Source: Paracidovorax valerianellae
GTDB taxonomy: Bacteria; Pseudomonadota; Gammaproteobacteria; Burkholderiales; Burkholderiaceae_C
DNA: 64,000 nucleotides
NCBI RefSeq assembly: GCF_900102625.1
Contig: NZ_FMZC01000008.1
Coordinates: 62,001-126,000, forward strand
Direction of reading: 5' to 3'
How positions within the stretch are numbered: the stretch's first letter is position 1; every line of letters starts with the position of its first letter. The notes under the pieces were generated by a model. That model did no database searches, was not told where the DNA came from, and saw only the letters and a list, made by a program, of their open reading frames with translations. Position numbers and translations under genes: made by a program. Below are positions 36,265 through 44,527 of this stretch, piece by piece.

Positions 36265-36394
36265 GGTGGAAGTCCTCCGGGTGTGTTCAAACAGCAAAAA
36301 ACGTGAAATCGATCGGGCAAAGCACGCCCCTTCCGGCACGCAATGGCCAGAAAAAGCAGGAAACAACGGGGTGCCGCTTCGAACGGCGGTGCGC

Positions 36395-36425
36395 AGTATC
36401 GAACCTCAACCACCGTTGAAGTCAA
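36395..36425 (-). promoter_or_regulatory. MerR/SoxR-type promoter with 19-bp spacer for the RND operon
   Basis: On the minus strand TTGACT (36420-36425) and GATACT (36395-36400) are separated by exactly 19 bases. The spacer region carries the dyad ACCTCAAC-CACC-GTTGAAGT (plus strand 36403-36422), seven of eight positions matching. Overlong spacers with a centred dyad are the hallmark of MerR-family activated promoters, and CCTCAA/TTGAGG arms are typical of SoxR sites. The efflux operon starts 131 bases downstream. No MerR-family gene is in this window. Confidence 0.65.
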
Positions 36426-36466
36426 CGCACACCGCGGTCAGCGGTCAGTGGGCAATCAGTGGGGTG

Positions 36467-37309
36467 TCAGGATGGGGCGGTACATCGGGTGGCCTCGAAG
36501 AAAAGGCGGAACTGCGCCTGAACCTCGAGCGCACAGGGGCACTGACCAATGCCGGACTGCAGCAGCGCGTCGGGCCATTGGTTTGCCTTGGCAAACATGT
36601 GCCGCGTGACCTCCAGCCCCGCCGCCTGCAATCGGGCGGCATAGGCCAGGGCTTCGTCACGCATGGGATCGTCATCGCCCACCAGCACCAGGGTGTGCGG
36701 CAGGCCCGCCAGGCGCTGGGCCATTGCGGGCACGGCATAGGGGTGCTCGGCATCGCGGGTGCAGCGCAGGAACTGCAGCCAGCCGTCGGCCCACTTGCAG
36801 GCCGTCGATTCGCCCATGGCGGCGCGAACCGAAGGCGTGCCACCGCAGGGATCGAGCATGGGCGACAGAAGAATCTGCCCCGCCAGCGGCGGATGGGCCT
36901 GGTCGCGCGCCATCAGCGCCACGCCGGCGGCCAGGTTGCCGCCCGCCTCTTCGCCAGCCACATACACGCTGGCGCCAGGACCCGCCAGGCGGGTACGGTG
37001 CTTATGCACCCACTTGAGCACGGCGTATCCTGCATCCACCGGTTGGGGAAACGGATGGTCGGGCGAAAGCGGGTATGCGACCGAAACCACGAGCGCGCCG
37101 GCGCGCTCCAGCAGTTGGCCTACCGTGCAGCCGTTGTCCAGATCGCCCGCCACGAAAGCGCCGCCATGAAAATGCACCACCAGTGGCAGTGTTTCTTTCG
37201 GCTTCTTGCGGCCATACATGCGCACGGCCACTTCCTGCCCCTTGGCCACCTCAATGGTGGTGTCGGTGCAGGTGGACAATGAGGACGATGTAGGTTGGGT
37301 GCTGGACAT
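36467..37309 (-). CDS. Alpha/beta hydrolase-fold protein lacking the nucleophile serine
   Basis: The 280-residue protein has the layout of hormone-sensitive-lipase-like esterases, with the oxyanion motif VVHFHGGAFVAGD (44-56) and the acid-containing segment DDDPMRDE. The nucleophile elbow, normally G-D-S-A-G-G, reads GEEAGGN (119-125), with glutamate at the serine position. The expected catalytic histidine near the C-terminus is also not found; that stretch reads AKANQWPDALL. It therefore looks catalytically inactive as an esterase and may bind a ligand or partner instead. It lies between the RND operon and a divergent LysR gene. The start at 37309 is chosen on family length; the upstream open frame has no homology. 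Confidence 0.8.
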   Translation of the reverse strand: MSSTQPTSSSLSTCTDTTIEVAKGQEVAVRMYGRKKPKETLPLVVHFHGGAFVAGDLDNGCTVGQLLERAGALVVSVAYPLSPDHPFPQPVDAGYAVLKWVHKHRTRLAGPGASVYVAGEEAGGNLAAGVALMARDQAHPPLAGQILLSPMLDPCGGTPSVRAAMGESTACKWADGWLQFLRCTRDAEHPYAVPAMAQRLAGLPHTLVLVGDDDPMRDEALAYAARLQAAGLEVTRHMFAKANQWPDALLQSGIGQCPCALEVQAQFRLFFEATRCTAPS

Positions 37310-37395
37310 GGCGGTGACCGGACAAGACCGGGTGATGTGAAATGTAGCGACGCGAACGCCCACAATAAACCAGCCAAACGCCACAGCTCTGTTTC

Positions 37396-37412
37396 CGATT
37401 GCACAACAATCG
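37396..37412. promoter_or_regulatory. Candidate LysR operator
   Basis: CGATTG and CAATCG form a perfect 6-bp dyad with a 5-base spacer in the intergenic region between the hydrolase-like gene and the LysR gene. It is 64 bases before the LysR start codon. Confidence 0.4.
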
Positions 37413-37475
37413 CCGGCCTTTGCCCGTGTGAGAATTCCCTGGCCCCATTCGGGGCCAGAGAGAGAAGGAGAACCC

Positions 37476-38387
37476 ATGGACCAGATCCAGGCCATGCGGA
37501 TATTCGCGAGGGTGGTGGAGGCCGGCACCTTCACGCGCGCTGCCGATTCATTGCAATTGCCCAAGGCCACCATCACCAAGCACGTGCAGGCGCTGGAGGC
37601 GCGGCTGCGCGTGAAGCTGCTCAATCGCACCACGCGCCGCGTGACGGTCACCGCCGACGGCGCGGCCTACTACGACCGCACCGTGCGCCTGCTGGCCGAC
37701 TTCGACGACATCGAGGCCAGCATGACGCACGCGCGCGCCACGCCGAGCGGCCGGCTGCGGGTGGACGTGGGCTCGTCGGTGGCGCGGCTGCTCATCATTC
37801 CGCGGCTCGAAGAGTTCCAGGCGCGCTTTCCTGACATCCAGATCGACCTGGGCGTGAGCGACCGGCCGGTGGACCTGATCGGCGACAACGTCGATTGCGT
37901 GATCCGTGGCGGAGAGCTGACCGACCAGTCGCTGGTGGCGCGCCGCATCGGCAACCTGGAGTTCGTGACCGTCGCCTCGCCCTCGTACCTCGAACGCCAC
38001 GGCATGCCCAATCACCCGCTGGACCTGGAGACGGACCACAAGAGCGTGATCTATTTCTCGCCCCTGTCCACGCGCCGCTACCCGCTGGAGTTCGTGCGCG
38101 ACGGAAAGATGATCGAGATCACCGGCCCGTCGCAACTGGCGGTGAACGAATCCAACGCCTATTCGGCGGCCCTGGTGGCCGGGCGCGGCGTGGGCCAGAT
38201 CACGATGTTCCAGGCCGCCCACCTGATGGAGCGCGGCAGCCTCGTGCGGCTGCTGCCCGACTGGTACATACCGCCCATACCGGTCTATGTGGTGTACCCG
38301 CCCAACCGGCACCTGAGCGCCAAGGTGCGCGCCTTCGTGGACTGGGCAGCTGAGCTGTTCGCGGGTGAAAAGCACATGCAGATATGA
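37476..38387 (+). CDS. LysR-family transcriptional regulator
   Basis: The 303-residue protein has the winged helix-turn-helix at residues 1-60 (ARVVEAGTFTRAADSLQLPK, LEARLRVKLLNRTTRRVTVT) and the effector domain after it. The start follows GAAGGAG. LysR genes of this CrgA/MexT-like group are often located next to RND efflux operons; here the hydrolase-like gene lies between. Its targets are probably the divergent hydrolase-like gene and perhaps the efflux operon, though the latter has a MerR-type promoter. The effector is unknown. Confidence 0.92.
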   Translation: MDQIQAMRIFARVVEAGTFTRAADSLQLPKATITKHVQALEARLRVKLLNRTTRRVTVTADGAAYYDRTVRLLADFDDIEASMTHARATPSGRLRVDVGSSVARLLIIPRLEEFQARFPDIQIDLGVSDRPVDLIGDNVDCVIRGGELTDQSLVARRIGNLEFVTVASPSYLERHGMPNHPLDLETDHKSVIYFSPLSTRRYPLEFVRDGKMIEITGPSQLAVNESNAYSAALVAGRGVGQITMFQAAHLMERGSLVRLLPDWYIPPIPVYVVYPPNRHLSAKVRAFVDWAAELFAGEKHMQI

Positions 38388-38412
38388 CGGCCGCCCTTTT
38401 CGGTTTTGATCG

Positions 38413-38467
38413 ATTGCTATATTTTTAATAGCACACTACCCTAGTGAAATATGCGCTGGAGCCTTTT
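38413..38467. repeat. Dispersed Comamonadaceae-type repeat, copy 4 (reverse orientation)
   Basis: In reverse complement this copy reads GGCTCCAGCGCATATTTCAC, then TAGGGTAGTGTGCTATTAAA and ATATAGCAATC, which aligns closely with copy 6 at 60286. It lies between the LysR and VF530 genes and may serve as a transcript-end hairpin. Confidence 0.75.
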
Positions 38468-38526
38468 TTCATGCCGATACCTGCAGCGCCGTGCCAGGCC
38501 GGCCACACGGGCCGTATGCTCCTGCC

Positions 38527-38850
38527 ATGACTGAACCCGAAGTCCCCGAATCCGGCCAGCCCGGCGCATCCCGCGAAACCCCGCCATCCCCCGCCGCGCC
38601 GTCCCAGCAGTCCGCTCAGCAACCGCGCAACCCGCTGCACGGCCTCACCCTCGAAGCCATCGTGGTCGCGCTGCACGACTACTACGGCTGGGCGGGGCTG
38701 GCCGACCGCGTGGCGCTGCGCTGCTTTCAAAGCGACCCTAGCGTAGCGTCAAGCCTGAAATTCCTGCGCAAGACGCCGTGGGCGCGGGAGAAGGTCGAGA
38801 GCCTGTACCTCTTCATGCTGCGCGAGCAAAAGCGCCAGCGCGGCGGCTAA
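38527..38850 (+). CDS. VF530 family (DUF2132) protein
   Basis: The 107-residue protein has a proline/serine-rich N-terminal 35 residues, then the conserved core [40 protein letters not shown] and [15 protein letters not shown]. This core defines VF530/DUF2132, a small DNA-binding-like fold of unknown cellular role. The start at 38527 is chosen because the open frame upstream lacks homology. It stands alone between a repeat and an intergenic stretch. Confidence 0.92.
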   Translation: MTEPEVPESGQPGASRETPPSPAAPSQQSAQQPRNPLHGLTLEAIVVALHDYYGWAGLADRVALRCFQSDPSVASSLKFLRKTPWAREKVESLYLFMLREQKRQRGG

Positions 38851-39046
38851 TGGCTCCGAACCGTTTTCCTGCCAAACCGCCTGTGTGATGGTTCGGCTTG
38901 CCAGACTCAACGCCTGAGGCCCATCACGTCATGTTGGGCAAGGCGGTTGAAATGCGCCTGCGCTCCAGGGCCGCATTGCGTATATGAGATTTCTCTGTTT
39001 CAAATCACGCGTTTCCACATAGCGCCCCCTTAACGACCCTCACGAC

Positions 39047-39442
39047 ATGTACGCGCACATTCAGATCGGCGTTCGAGACCTCCGGGCGATGGTTGCGTTC
39101 TACGACGTGGTGCTCGCAGAGCTTGGCCTGTCTCGAACGACTGATTTGGAGGACATCGGCCCAGCGGGCGTGATATGGCGCAGGCCGGATACACGATGGC
39201 CACAGTTCGTCGTGAATGAGCCCATCAACGGCGAACCGTCGAGCACAGCCAATGGTTCGCAGGTGAGTTTTCTGTGTGCTTCACCGACCGTCGTAGATGC
39301 TGCTTGGACGGTGGCACTCTCCAATTCAGCGACGGATCTCGGTGCGCCCGGAATACGACCTCGGTACGCAGCTGACTTCTATGCCGCCTACTGCTTGGAC
39401 CCAGAGGGCCACAAACTGTGCTTTGTCCACACTGATAATTGA
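39047..39442 (+). CDS. VOC-family (glyoxalase-fold) protein
   Basis: The 131-residue protein begins MYAHIQIGVRDLRAMVAFYD and ends YCLDPEGHKLCFVHTDN, the typical first and last strands of the vicinal-oxygen-chelate fold. The usual metal ligands would be His4 and the acidic residues in the C-terminal half, as in small glyoxalase-like dioxygenases or resistance proteins. The substrate is unknown. Codon composition is less GC-rich than in housekeeping genes nearby, and it opens a stretch of small orphan genes that runs to about 42.7 kb. Confidence 0.82.
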   Translation: MYAHIQIGVRDLRAMVAFYDVVLAELGLSRTTDLEDIGPAGVIWRRPDTRWPQFVVNEPINGEPSSTANGSQVSFLCASPTVVDAAWTVALSNSATDLGAPGIRPRYAADFYAAYCLDPEGHKLCFVHTDN

Positions 39443-39610
39443 AGCGAACTGCAGGGGTTCAAGCTTGACGTCGCTTGAGCACCTGCACTCACAAACTCAA
39501 GCGCTGTGCGCTCCAGGTTCAGGATCTGCGTCTCTGCCAGTGAGCCCTGGAAAGCAGCGCGCAATGTATTGGCATAAGCCACGCCATTGGTCATCCGCTG
39601 TAAGGATGGG

Positions 39611-39880
39611 TTAGTTCCCATGACTGTCAGTGCCTTTGGCGACAAATGCTGCAATGGATTTCGACCTGTTCAGCAAAACAAAGCCAGCAACGAACCAAAT
39701 GGGCCCGGAAAGCAGGCCTTGCGCCGTGTAGCCCCAGATAGCTGATGTCATCCAGTCGGGAGCGCCGCCGAGTGAGATCGCGACGGCACTAAGAAGGGTT
39801 ACCAGCCAAAGCGAACCAAAAAGTAGCGCTATAAGGCCGAGAAAACGGACCAGAAGCATTGCGGCGCTGGCTGAACTCAT
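39611..39880 (-). CDS. Small membrane protein, 89 aa
   Basis: The product has two hydrophobic helices (about residues 8-35 and 48-68) and a short basic cytoplasmic tail ending KGTDSHGN. AGGA lies about eight bases before the ATG at 39880. I recognise no family. It lies between a VOC-family gene and a GreA/GreB-like gene and shares no obvious operon. Confidence 0.6.
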   Translation of the reverse strand: MSSASAAMLLVRFLGLIALLFGSLWLVTLLSAVAISLGGAPDWMTSAIWGYTAQGLLSGPIWFVAGFVLLNRSKSIAAFVAKGTDSHGN

Positions 39881-40012
39881 TTGTTATTCCTAATGTTCGC
39901 TCATGTGATGGGCCCAGCAGGGCCTGCGAAATACCTGGACCATGGGAGTATCTGGCCCTGCCTGATGGCGCCTCACCGTTTTTGCCCAATTCGGCGTGAA
40001 TTTCCTGACGGC

Positions 40013-40498
40013 TTAATGAACCCACAGCACTTCAAACTGCTGCCGGGCTGAAGCGACTTTTAACGACACATCATCGCCCACGCATTTACCCAGCATGGCC
40101 CTGCCCAAGGGGGCATCGCTGCTGATGACCTGAACCGACTGAGCGCCGCAGTCCAACGTCATGCTGCCCCCATCGGGACCGAGAAAGAGACGTTGCTGCT
40201 TGTCGTCGACATCAACAAGGCAGACCAGCGCGCCAAGCCGTATACCGTTGCTTGCGTCGTAGGGGCGCGGGTGGAATTGACGCCAACTCGCCATCGCTTG
40301 GCGGATGGCTTCGGCGCGCCGAGCTTGGCCGGCGGCCAGGTAGGCGGCTTCGAGTCCCAGTGTGTCGTATTTGTTTTCGGCGACGTTTTCTTCGTGGGTC
40401 GCGGTTTCATGGGCCGACCGCACTGCCTGTTCGGCTTGGTGCAGATCTTGGCCGAGTCTTTCTAGCACCTGCTGCTGCAGCAAGAATTTATCCATCAT
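40013..40498 (-). CDS. GreA/GreB-family transcription elongation factor-like protein
   Basis: The 161-residue protein has an N-terminal coiled coil with the signature HEENVAENKYDTLGLEAAYLA followed by the C-terminal FKBP-like domain containing SSDAPLGRAMLGKCVGDDVS. Gre factors bind the RNA polymerase secondary channel and stimulate transcript cleavage through acidic residues at the coiled-coil tip; here the EEN/AEN acidic stretch is a possible equivalent. This is a divergent subgroup distinct from housekeeping greA. A second ATG at 40495 is equally possible. No clear ribosome-binding site is visible. Confidence 0.82.
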   Translation of the reverse strand: MMDKFLLQQQVLERLGQDLHQAEQAVRSAHETATHEENVAENKYDTLGLEAAYLAAGQARRAEAIRQAMASWRQFHPRPYDASNGIRLGALVCLVDVDDKQQRLFLGPDGGSMTLDCGAQSVQVISSDAPLGRAMLGKCVGDDVSLKVASARQQFEVLWVH

Positions 40499-40619
40499 GG
40501 AGAGTAGGCATATCGAACAGCCGGGGCGGTTTTTTGTTGTGAAGGCTCCACCGCAGAAACCGAGTGGCTTTCAGGATTCCGCCCCAGTGTGCGGGCTGAA
40601 CCTTGCCCATGAAGCATAA

Positions 40620-41515
40620 CTATCCACGCCGTCGCGTCCGTGCAAGCCCAAACATTGCCACTAGCGACGTCAGAAGCACGACGCTCCATTCCGAGAGGGT
40701 CGGAATGCTGGCCGGGGCGCCAGGAGTGGCAGGCGTGATGGGGACTGCGGCAACTGCAAAGGTCTGCTGCACCTGCGGCGCGGCAGAGAAAGACCCATCG
40801 CCGCCCTGGTCGGCGTTGAGAGTGCAAGTGCCTGCACTGATCAGCGTCACCACCCCGCTCGGGCTGACCGTACACACAGTTGCCGTGGCCGTGCTGAAGC
40901 TGACAGGCAAGCCTGATGAGGCGGTTGCGGTCACCGTAAGGCTCGAGCCAGCACTTGAGCGCCTGGGGCCGTGAAGGTGATCGACTGTGGCTGCAGCGGA
41001 GGGGCCGTACCGATTAACACCGTGAAGCTGTCGCTGGTAGGTCCGGCGCCCCAACTGTACGTGTATGTGCCCGGGTTCAAACCCATGCTCGCAAGGCTTC
41101 GCCCATTCCACCGGCTGGAGTTTTGCAAAGGAGTCCCAGAGACGTAGCCCGTGGGGAGGCGAATCGTACTGTTCGACCCAAATACTCCGATAAAAGGACC
41201 CGTGTTGTTCGTGCTGCTGAACCCGACGGCAGGCCCTCCGAAATTTGTAGGCCCACTGATGCCTTGCCACAGCGCGGAAGAGCCAGTGCCGACGGTAAGG
41301 CGCGCAGTATTCGCCCACACATCGGCGACGAAATTCCCAGGGCTCCCGAGCAGGGTGAGGCCTGCGGTGTTGACAGCTCCACTTCCCTGCGTGACGACAT
41401 CGCCCGCTGATTCGTAGACGTACAGGGTGTAAGTGGCGTGTGCGCTGGCTGTGGCGCAGAGTGCGGCTGCGACAAGCAGCTTGCGCACCACGGTCCAACC
41501 GTTGATGGAATGCAT
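40620..41515 (-). pseudogene. IPTL-CTERM surface protein gene with a one-base frameshift
   Basis: The first frame from ATG 41515 encodes a signal peptide (LLVAAALCATASAHA) and a secreted domain to QSITFTAPGAQVLA. The second frame continues with GSSLTVTATASSGLPVSFS, repeats of an Ig-like domain, and the sorting signal IPTLSEW, a membrane helix and the basic tail RTRRRG. The two halves join if one G is restored in a GG run (plus 40948-40949), giving AQVLGSSLTV. IPTL-CTERM signals direct exosortase-like processing in beta-proteobacteria. The frameshift may be real or a sequencing error; the protein would be about 297 residues. Confidence 0.75.
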
Positions 41516-41763
41516 GACAAAAGCAGATGGTTTTTGAGCGACGAAGATTCTAAGCAGTCTGTCGCGGCTGAGTCATCGAACATGCGCTGCCTCGCACTGA
41601 CGCTGGCCCCCAGAATCCGTCTCAAGCAGACTTTTCGACCTTGTCTAGATGAATCCCACCACCCAAAAAATTTGCTTCGTGTACGCGGCTTGCCGGGTAT
41701 AGCAATGCGCAAACCCAAACAGGAGCGGACGGCACAATCTCCTGAACTTCGTAAGGAGCAGGT

Positions 41764-42153
41764 ATGCAAATTCGCAGCATTGTTGCTCCCGATTTCGAGT
41801 CGGTCCGCCACTTGTTGATGACCAGCGGATGGGCCCATCGAATCGGTAGCGCCCCCGAATTCAGCCGTTTGATTTCGGCCTCACAGCGAGCAATGGTCGC
41901 GGTGGAAGATGAGCAAATCGTGGGCTTCGCGCGTGCGATCACCGACGAAATCTCTAACGGGTACGTGTCGATGGTCGTGGTCGCGGAGCAGTATCGGCGG
42001 CGGGGTGTCGGCCAGGCGTTTGTTGAAAGCCTGATCGCATCTGCACCAGACATCACTTGGGTGCTTCGGGCCGGGCGACCGGGCGCTGCAGAATTTTTTG
42101 CGAAGCTTGGCTTCAATGCTTCATCAACGGCTATGGAGCGCTCACGACGATGA
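41764..42153 (+). CDS. GNAT-family acetyltransferase
   Basis: The 129-residue protein begins MQIRSIVAPDFESVRHLLMT and has the GNAT core, with GYVSMVVVAEQYRRRGVGQAF containing the acetyl-CoA motif R-R-G-V-G (about residues 78-82). The C-terminus has ITWVLRAGRPGAAEFFAKLGF. The start follows AAGGAG. The substrate is unknown. The 248 bases upstream hold no recognised feature. Confidence 0.88.
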   Translation: MQIRSIVAPDFESVRHLLMTSGWAHRIGSAPEFSRLISASQRAMVAVEDEQIVGFARAITDEISNGYVSMVVVAEQYRRRGVGQAFVESLIASAPDITWVLRAGRPGAAEFFAKLGFNASSTAMERSRR

Positions 42154-42234
42154 CATCGCTACAGCTGCTAATCAAAAATCGACTTACCCGACGTTGTCAG
42201 CAGGGATAGCCGATGCAGATTCGCCGAGCGCGTG

Positions 42235-42735
42235 CTAGAACGCGGCGCCGTAGAGTTTCACCGCTAGCTCAAGCTCTTTCGCTTTCGCTCCCATTGCTGC
42301 GAGCACTTCTTGCATATTGCTTGTTGCACTGGCGTAAAACCAATCGATCGTGAAACGAAGGGTCGAGCCCAGTTGTTTTCGATCGCCGGCGATTGGAGGA
42401 AGGCCAATCGAGCGAATCTGCATGTTCGATCCCCCGCTCGATTGGTCCCTTACCCACCACGAGAGAAACTCCAACGCCTTCAGTCCCGCTTCATTTCTTT
42501 CTATCCTAAAGTTGATGGAAAGAAGTTGTTCTTCTGGAAGCGCACCTTTTGAGCGGCGGAGCATTGCGATCGGCAGGTCTGCATATGCACCAGGCAGAGA
42601 AAGATCTGACACCTGTACTTCTGGAAGGTAGGTTTTGTCGACTTCAACCTCTGTCGTCCCGATCACGGATGAGACGGCGGAGATCAGCCGCGAGACCTCG
42701 GGCGGCATTCCTTGTGCTTGGCTGGTCGCGGTCAT
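42235..42735 (-). CDS. Hypothetical protein, 166 aa
   Basis: I do not recognise this protein. It is soluble and appears mixed alpha/beta, with EVDKTYLPEVQVSDLSLPG in the N-terminal third and LRFTIDWFYASATSNMQEVL near the C-terminus. No ribosome-binding site is obvious before the ATG at 42735. Codon use and a coherent amphipathic pattern suggest a real gene, and no competing frame is better. It converges with the GNAT gene. Confidence 0.5.
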   Translation of the reverse strand: MTATSQAQGMPPEVSRLISAVSSVIGTTEVEVDKTYLPEVQVSDLSLPGAYADLPIAMLRRSKGALPEEQLLSINFRIERNEAGLKALEFLSWWVRDQSSGGSNMQIRSIGLPPIAGDRKQLGSTLRFTIDWFYASATSNMQEVLAAMGAKAKELELAVKLYGAAF

Positions 42736-43044
42736 TGGCGATGAATAGAAAGGTAAGGAGGAGCTTTCGCTCCGATTCTGACCATGATCGCACCACCGCG
42801 GCGACTGATGTGGCGACCCACCTAAAGGGAGGCCAGCGCGTCAATGCAGCCGGGGATGGCACCCATGGATCCCACCCAGCCGCAGTCATATGGCATTCAT
42901 TCACGCCGTAAGGCAGCAGTTCACGCGCCTCGGCGGCGCATTCGTCGCAATCGGGTCGCGGCAAAAAGCCCGGGTGGGCACATTGGAGGCACGGAAGGCA
43001 GAACGCCGTTCCGACCCTTTCCAAACTGCCCCAAGGAGCCTTCC
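42736..43044. other. Intergenic stretch with a possible zinc-ribbon frame
   Basis: No gene is assigned. On the minus strand a frame around 42880-43020 contains CLQC and CDEC ten residues apart, the spacing of a zinc ribbon, but it begins only at a TTG and runs into the start of the 166-aa gene. An AAGGAG for the downstream gene lies at 43033-43038. Confidence 0.4.
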
Positions 43045-43416
43045 ATGCCGACCCTTTTCACCCGCTCAGGCCTGACCCCATTCCGCACGGCCGTCGCCCT
43101 TTACGCGCTCTGTTCTCTTGCCGCCGCTTCCGCAGCGATGGCGCAGATCCAGCCTTCGCCAGAGGCCGGCGCCCATGTCACCGCCGCTGCTGCTGCGCCC
43201 CTGCAGATGGCCGTTGCCGCCGACGCCACCCCAGTCCGCACGCGGGCCGAGGTGGTGGCCGAACTGCTCTGCGCCCGCGCGTCGGGCGAGATGGAGTCCA
43301 TGTCCATGCAGTCCCATGGCTTGCCGAGTGCTCCCGTGAACCGCGCCGTGCCCGAGTGCAAGCCCCAGGCACGAACGTCCGTGGCCGGCGGTGCCGCTGC
43401 GGGTGCTGCGCCTTGA
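43045..43416 (+). CDS. Secreted small protein, DUF4148-like
   Basis: The 123-residue product has a signal peptide (TAVALYALCSLAAASAAMAQ, cleavage near residue 34) and a mature part rich in alanine. The segment RTRAEVVAELLCARASGEM resembles the T-R-A-E-V ... A-x-A-x-G-E core of DUF4148, a family of small periplasmic proteins common in Burkholderia-like bacteria. CAAGGAG lies before the ATG. The function is unknown. It converges with the alpha-E gene. Confidence 0.68.
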   Translation: MPTLFTRSGLTPFRTAVALYALCSLAAASAAMAQIQPSPEAGAHVTAAAAAPLQMAVAADATPVRTRAEVVAELLCARASGEMESMSMQSHGLPSAPVNRAVPECKPQARTSVAGGAAAGAAP

Positions 43417-43467
43417 CGCGGCGCGGCGGTCAGCGCACGCCGCGCCAGCGCTGCGGCTGCGCTGGCT

Positions 43468-44442
43468 TCAGGCCGGCACCGGCACCAGGAAGTCGCGGCT
43501 GATGCCCGCGCCCAGCTCGTTCACCCGGTCCAGGAACTGCGTCAGGTACGCGTGCAGTCCGGTGGACAGGATTTCGTCGATGCGGCCATAGCGCAGGTCG
43601 GCCAGCAGCCGGCCTGCCTTGCGCTGCGTTTCGGACGATTGGTCGTTGGCGACCACCGCCAGGTTCTCGCCCACCTCGTGCAGGCTGGCGTGCAGGGAGC
43701 GCGGCATGTCGCGGCGCAGGATGAGCAGGTCGGCCACGCGCTCGGGCGTGATGACGTCGCGGTACACGCGGCGGTACACCTCGAAGGCCGACACGCTGCG
43801 CAAAATAGCGCTCCAGTGATAGAAGTCGAACTCCTGCGGCGCGGCCCGGCTGCGGTCGCGCGTCACCGAGCCGTGGAAGTCGCTCTGCACTGCGTGGAAC
43901 TTCACGTCCAGCAGCCGCGCCGTGTTGTCCGAACGCTCGAGGAACGTACCCAGCCGCAGAAAGTGAAACGCTTCGTCTTGCAGCATGGTGCCCAGCGTCA
44001 CGCCCCGCGACAGGTGCGAGCGGTACTTGACCCATTCGAAGAATTGGCCCGGATCGCGCTCGAACAACGTGCCTTCCAGTTGGCGATGCAACTCCAGCCA
44101 GGTCTGGTTCTGCGTCTCCCACACTTCGGTAGTGAGCGAGCCGCGCACGGCACGGGCATTCTCGCGGGCCGCGCGCAGGCACGAAAGGATGGACGACGGG
44201 TTGTCTCCATCGCGCACCATGAACTCCAGCACCCCTTCGCGCGTCACCTCGCCATGCCGCGCGGTGTAGGCCGGAATGAGCTCGCTGATCGACAGCAGGC
44301 CCAGCCAGCTTTCCTGCGCCACGGCGGCGGACTGTGGCAGCAGCGACGTCTCGTAGCTCACGTTGAGCATGCGTGCGGTGTTTTCCGCGCGCTCGGTGTA
44401 GCGGGACATCCAGAACAGATGATCGGCGGTGCGGCTCAGCAT
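43468..44442 (-). CDS. Alpha-E domain protein
   Basis: The 324-residue all-helical protein begins MLSRTADHLFWMSRYTERAE, the typical alpha-E N-terminus. These proteins are encoded with circularly permuted ATP-grasp enzymes and often a transglutaminase-like protein, in clusters proposed to make or attach small peptides (comparative genomics of ATP-grasp amidoligases). The start at 44442 has GGAGAA upstream; a TTG twelve bases earlier is less likely. It lies 85 bases after the ATP-grasp gene on the same strand, so the two form an operon. The usual transglutaminase-like partner is not adjacent. Confidence 0.93.
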   Translation of the reverse strand: MLSRTADHLFWMSRYTERAENTARMLNVSYETSLLPQSAAVAQESWLGLLSISELIPAYTARHGEVTREGVLEFMVRDGDNPSSILSCLRAARENARAVRGSLTTEVWETQNQTWLELHRQLEGTLFERDPGQFFEWVKYRSHLSRGVTLGTMLQDEAFHFLRLGTFLERSDNTARLLDVKFHAVQSDFHGSVTRDRSRAAPQEFDFYHWSAILRSVSAFEVYRRVYRDVITPERVADLLILRRDMPRSLHASLHEVGENLAVVANDQSSETQRKAGRLLADLRYGRIDEILSTGLHAYLTQFLDRVNELGAGISRDFLVPVPA

Positions 44443-44527
44443 GCGTTCTCCCAACCAGAAACTTCACGAACCACCTGCAAATGCGTGCAATGGCGCAATG
44501 CACAGAAATATCGAAGGGCATGCGTCT

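Noticed and set aside
38900-42800. Integron cassette array
   Set aside because: Small genes of mixed function suggest it, but I could not find a complete attC site or an integrase; only one half-site-like remnant is visible.
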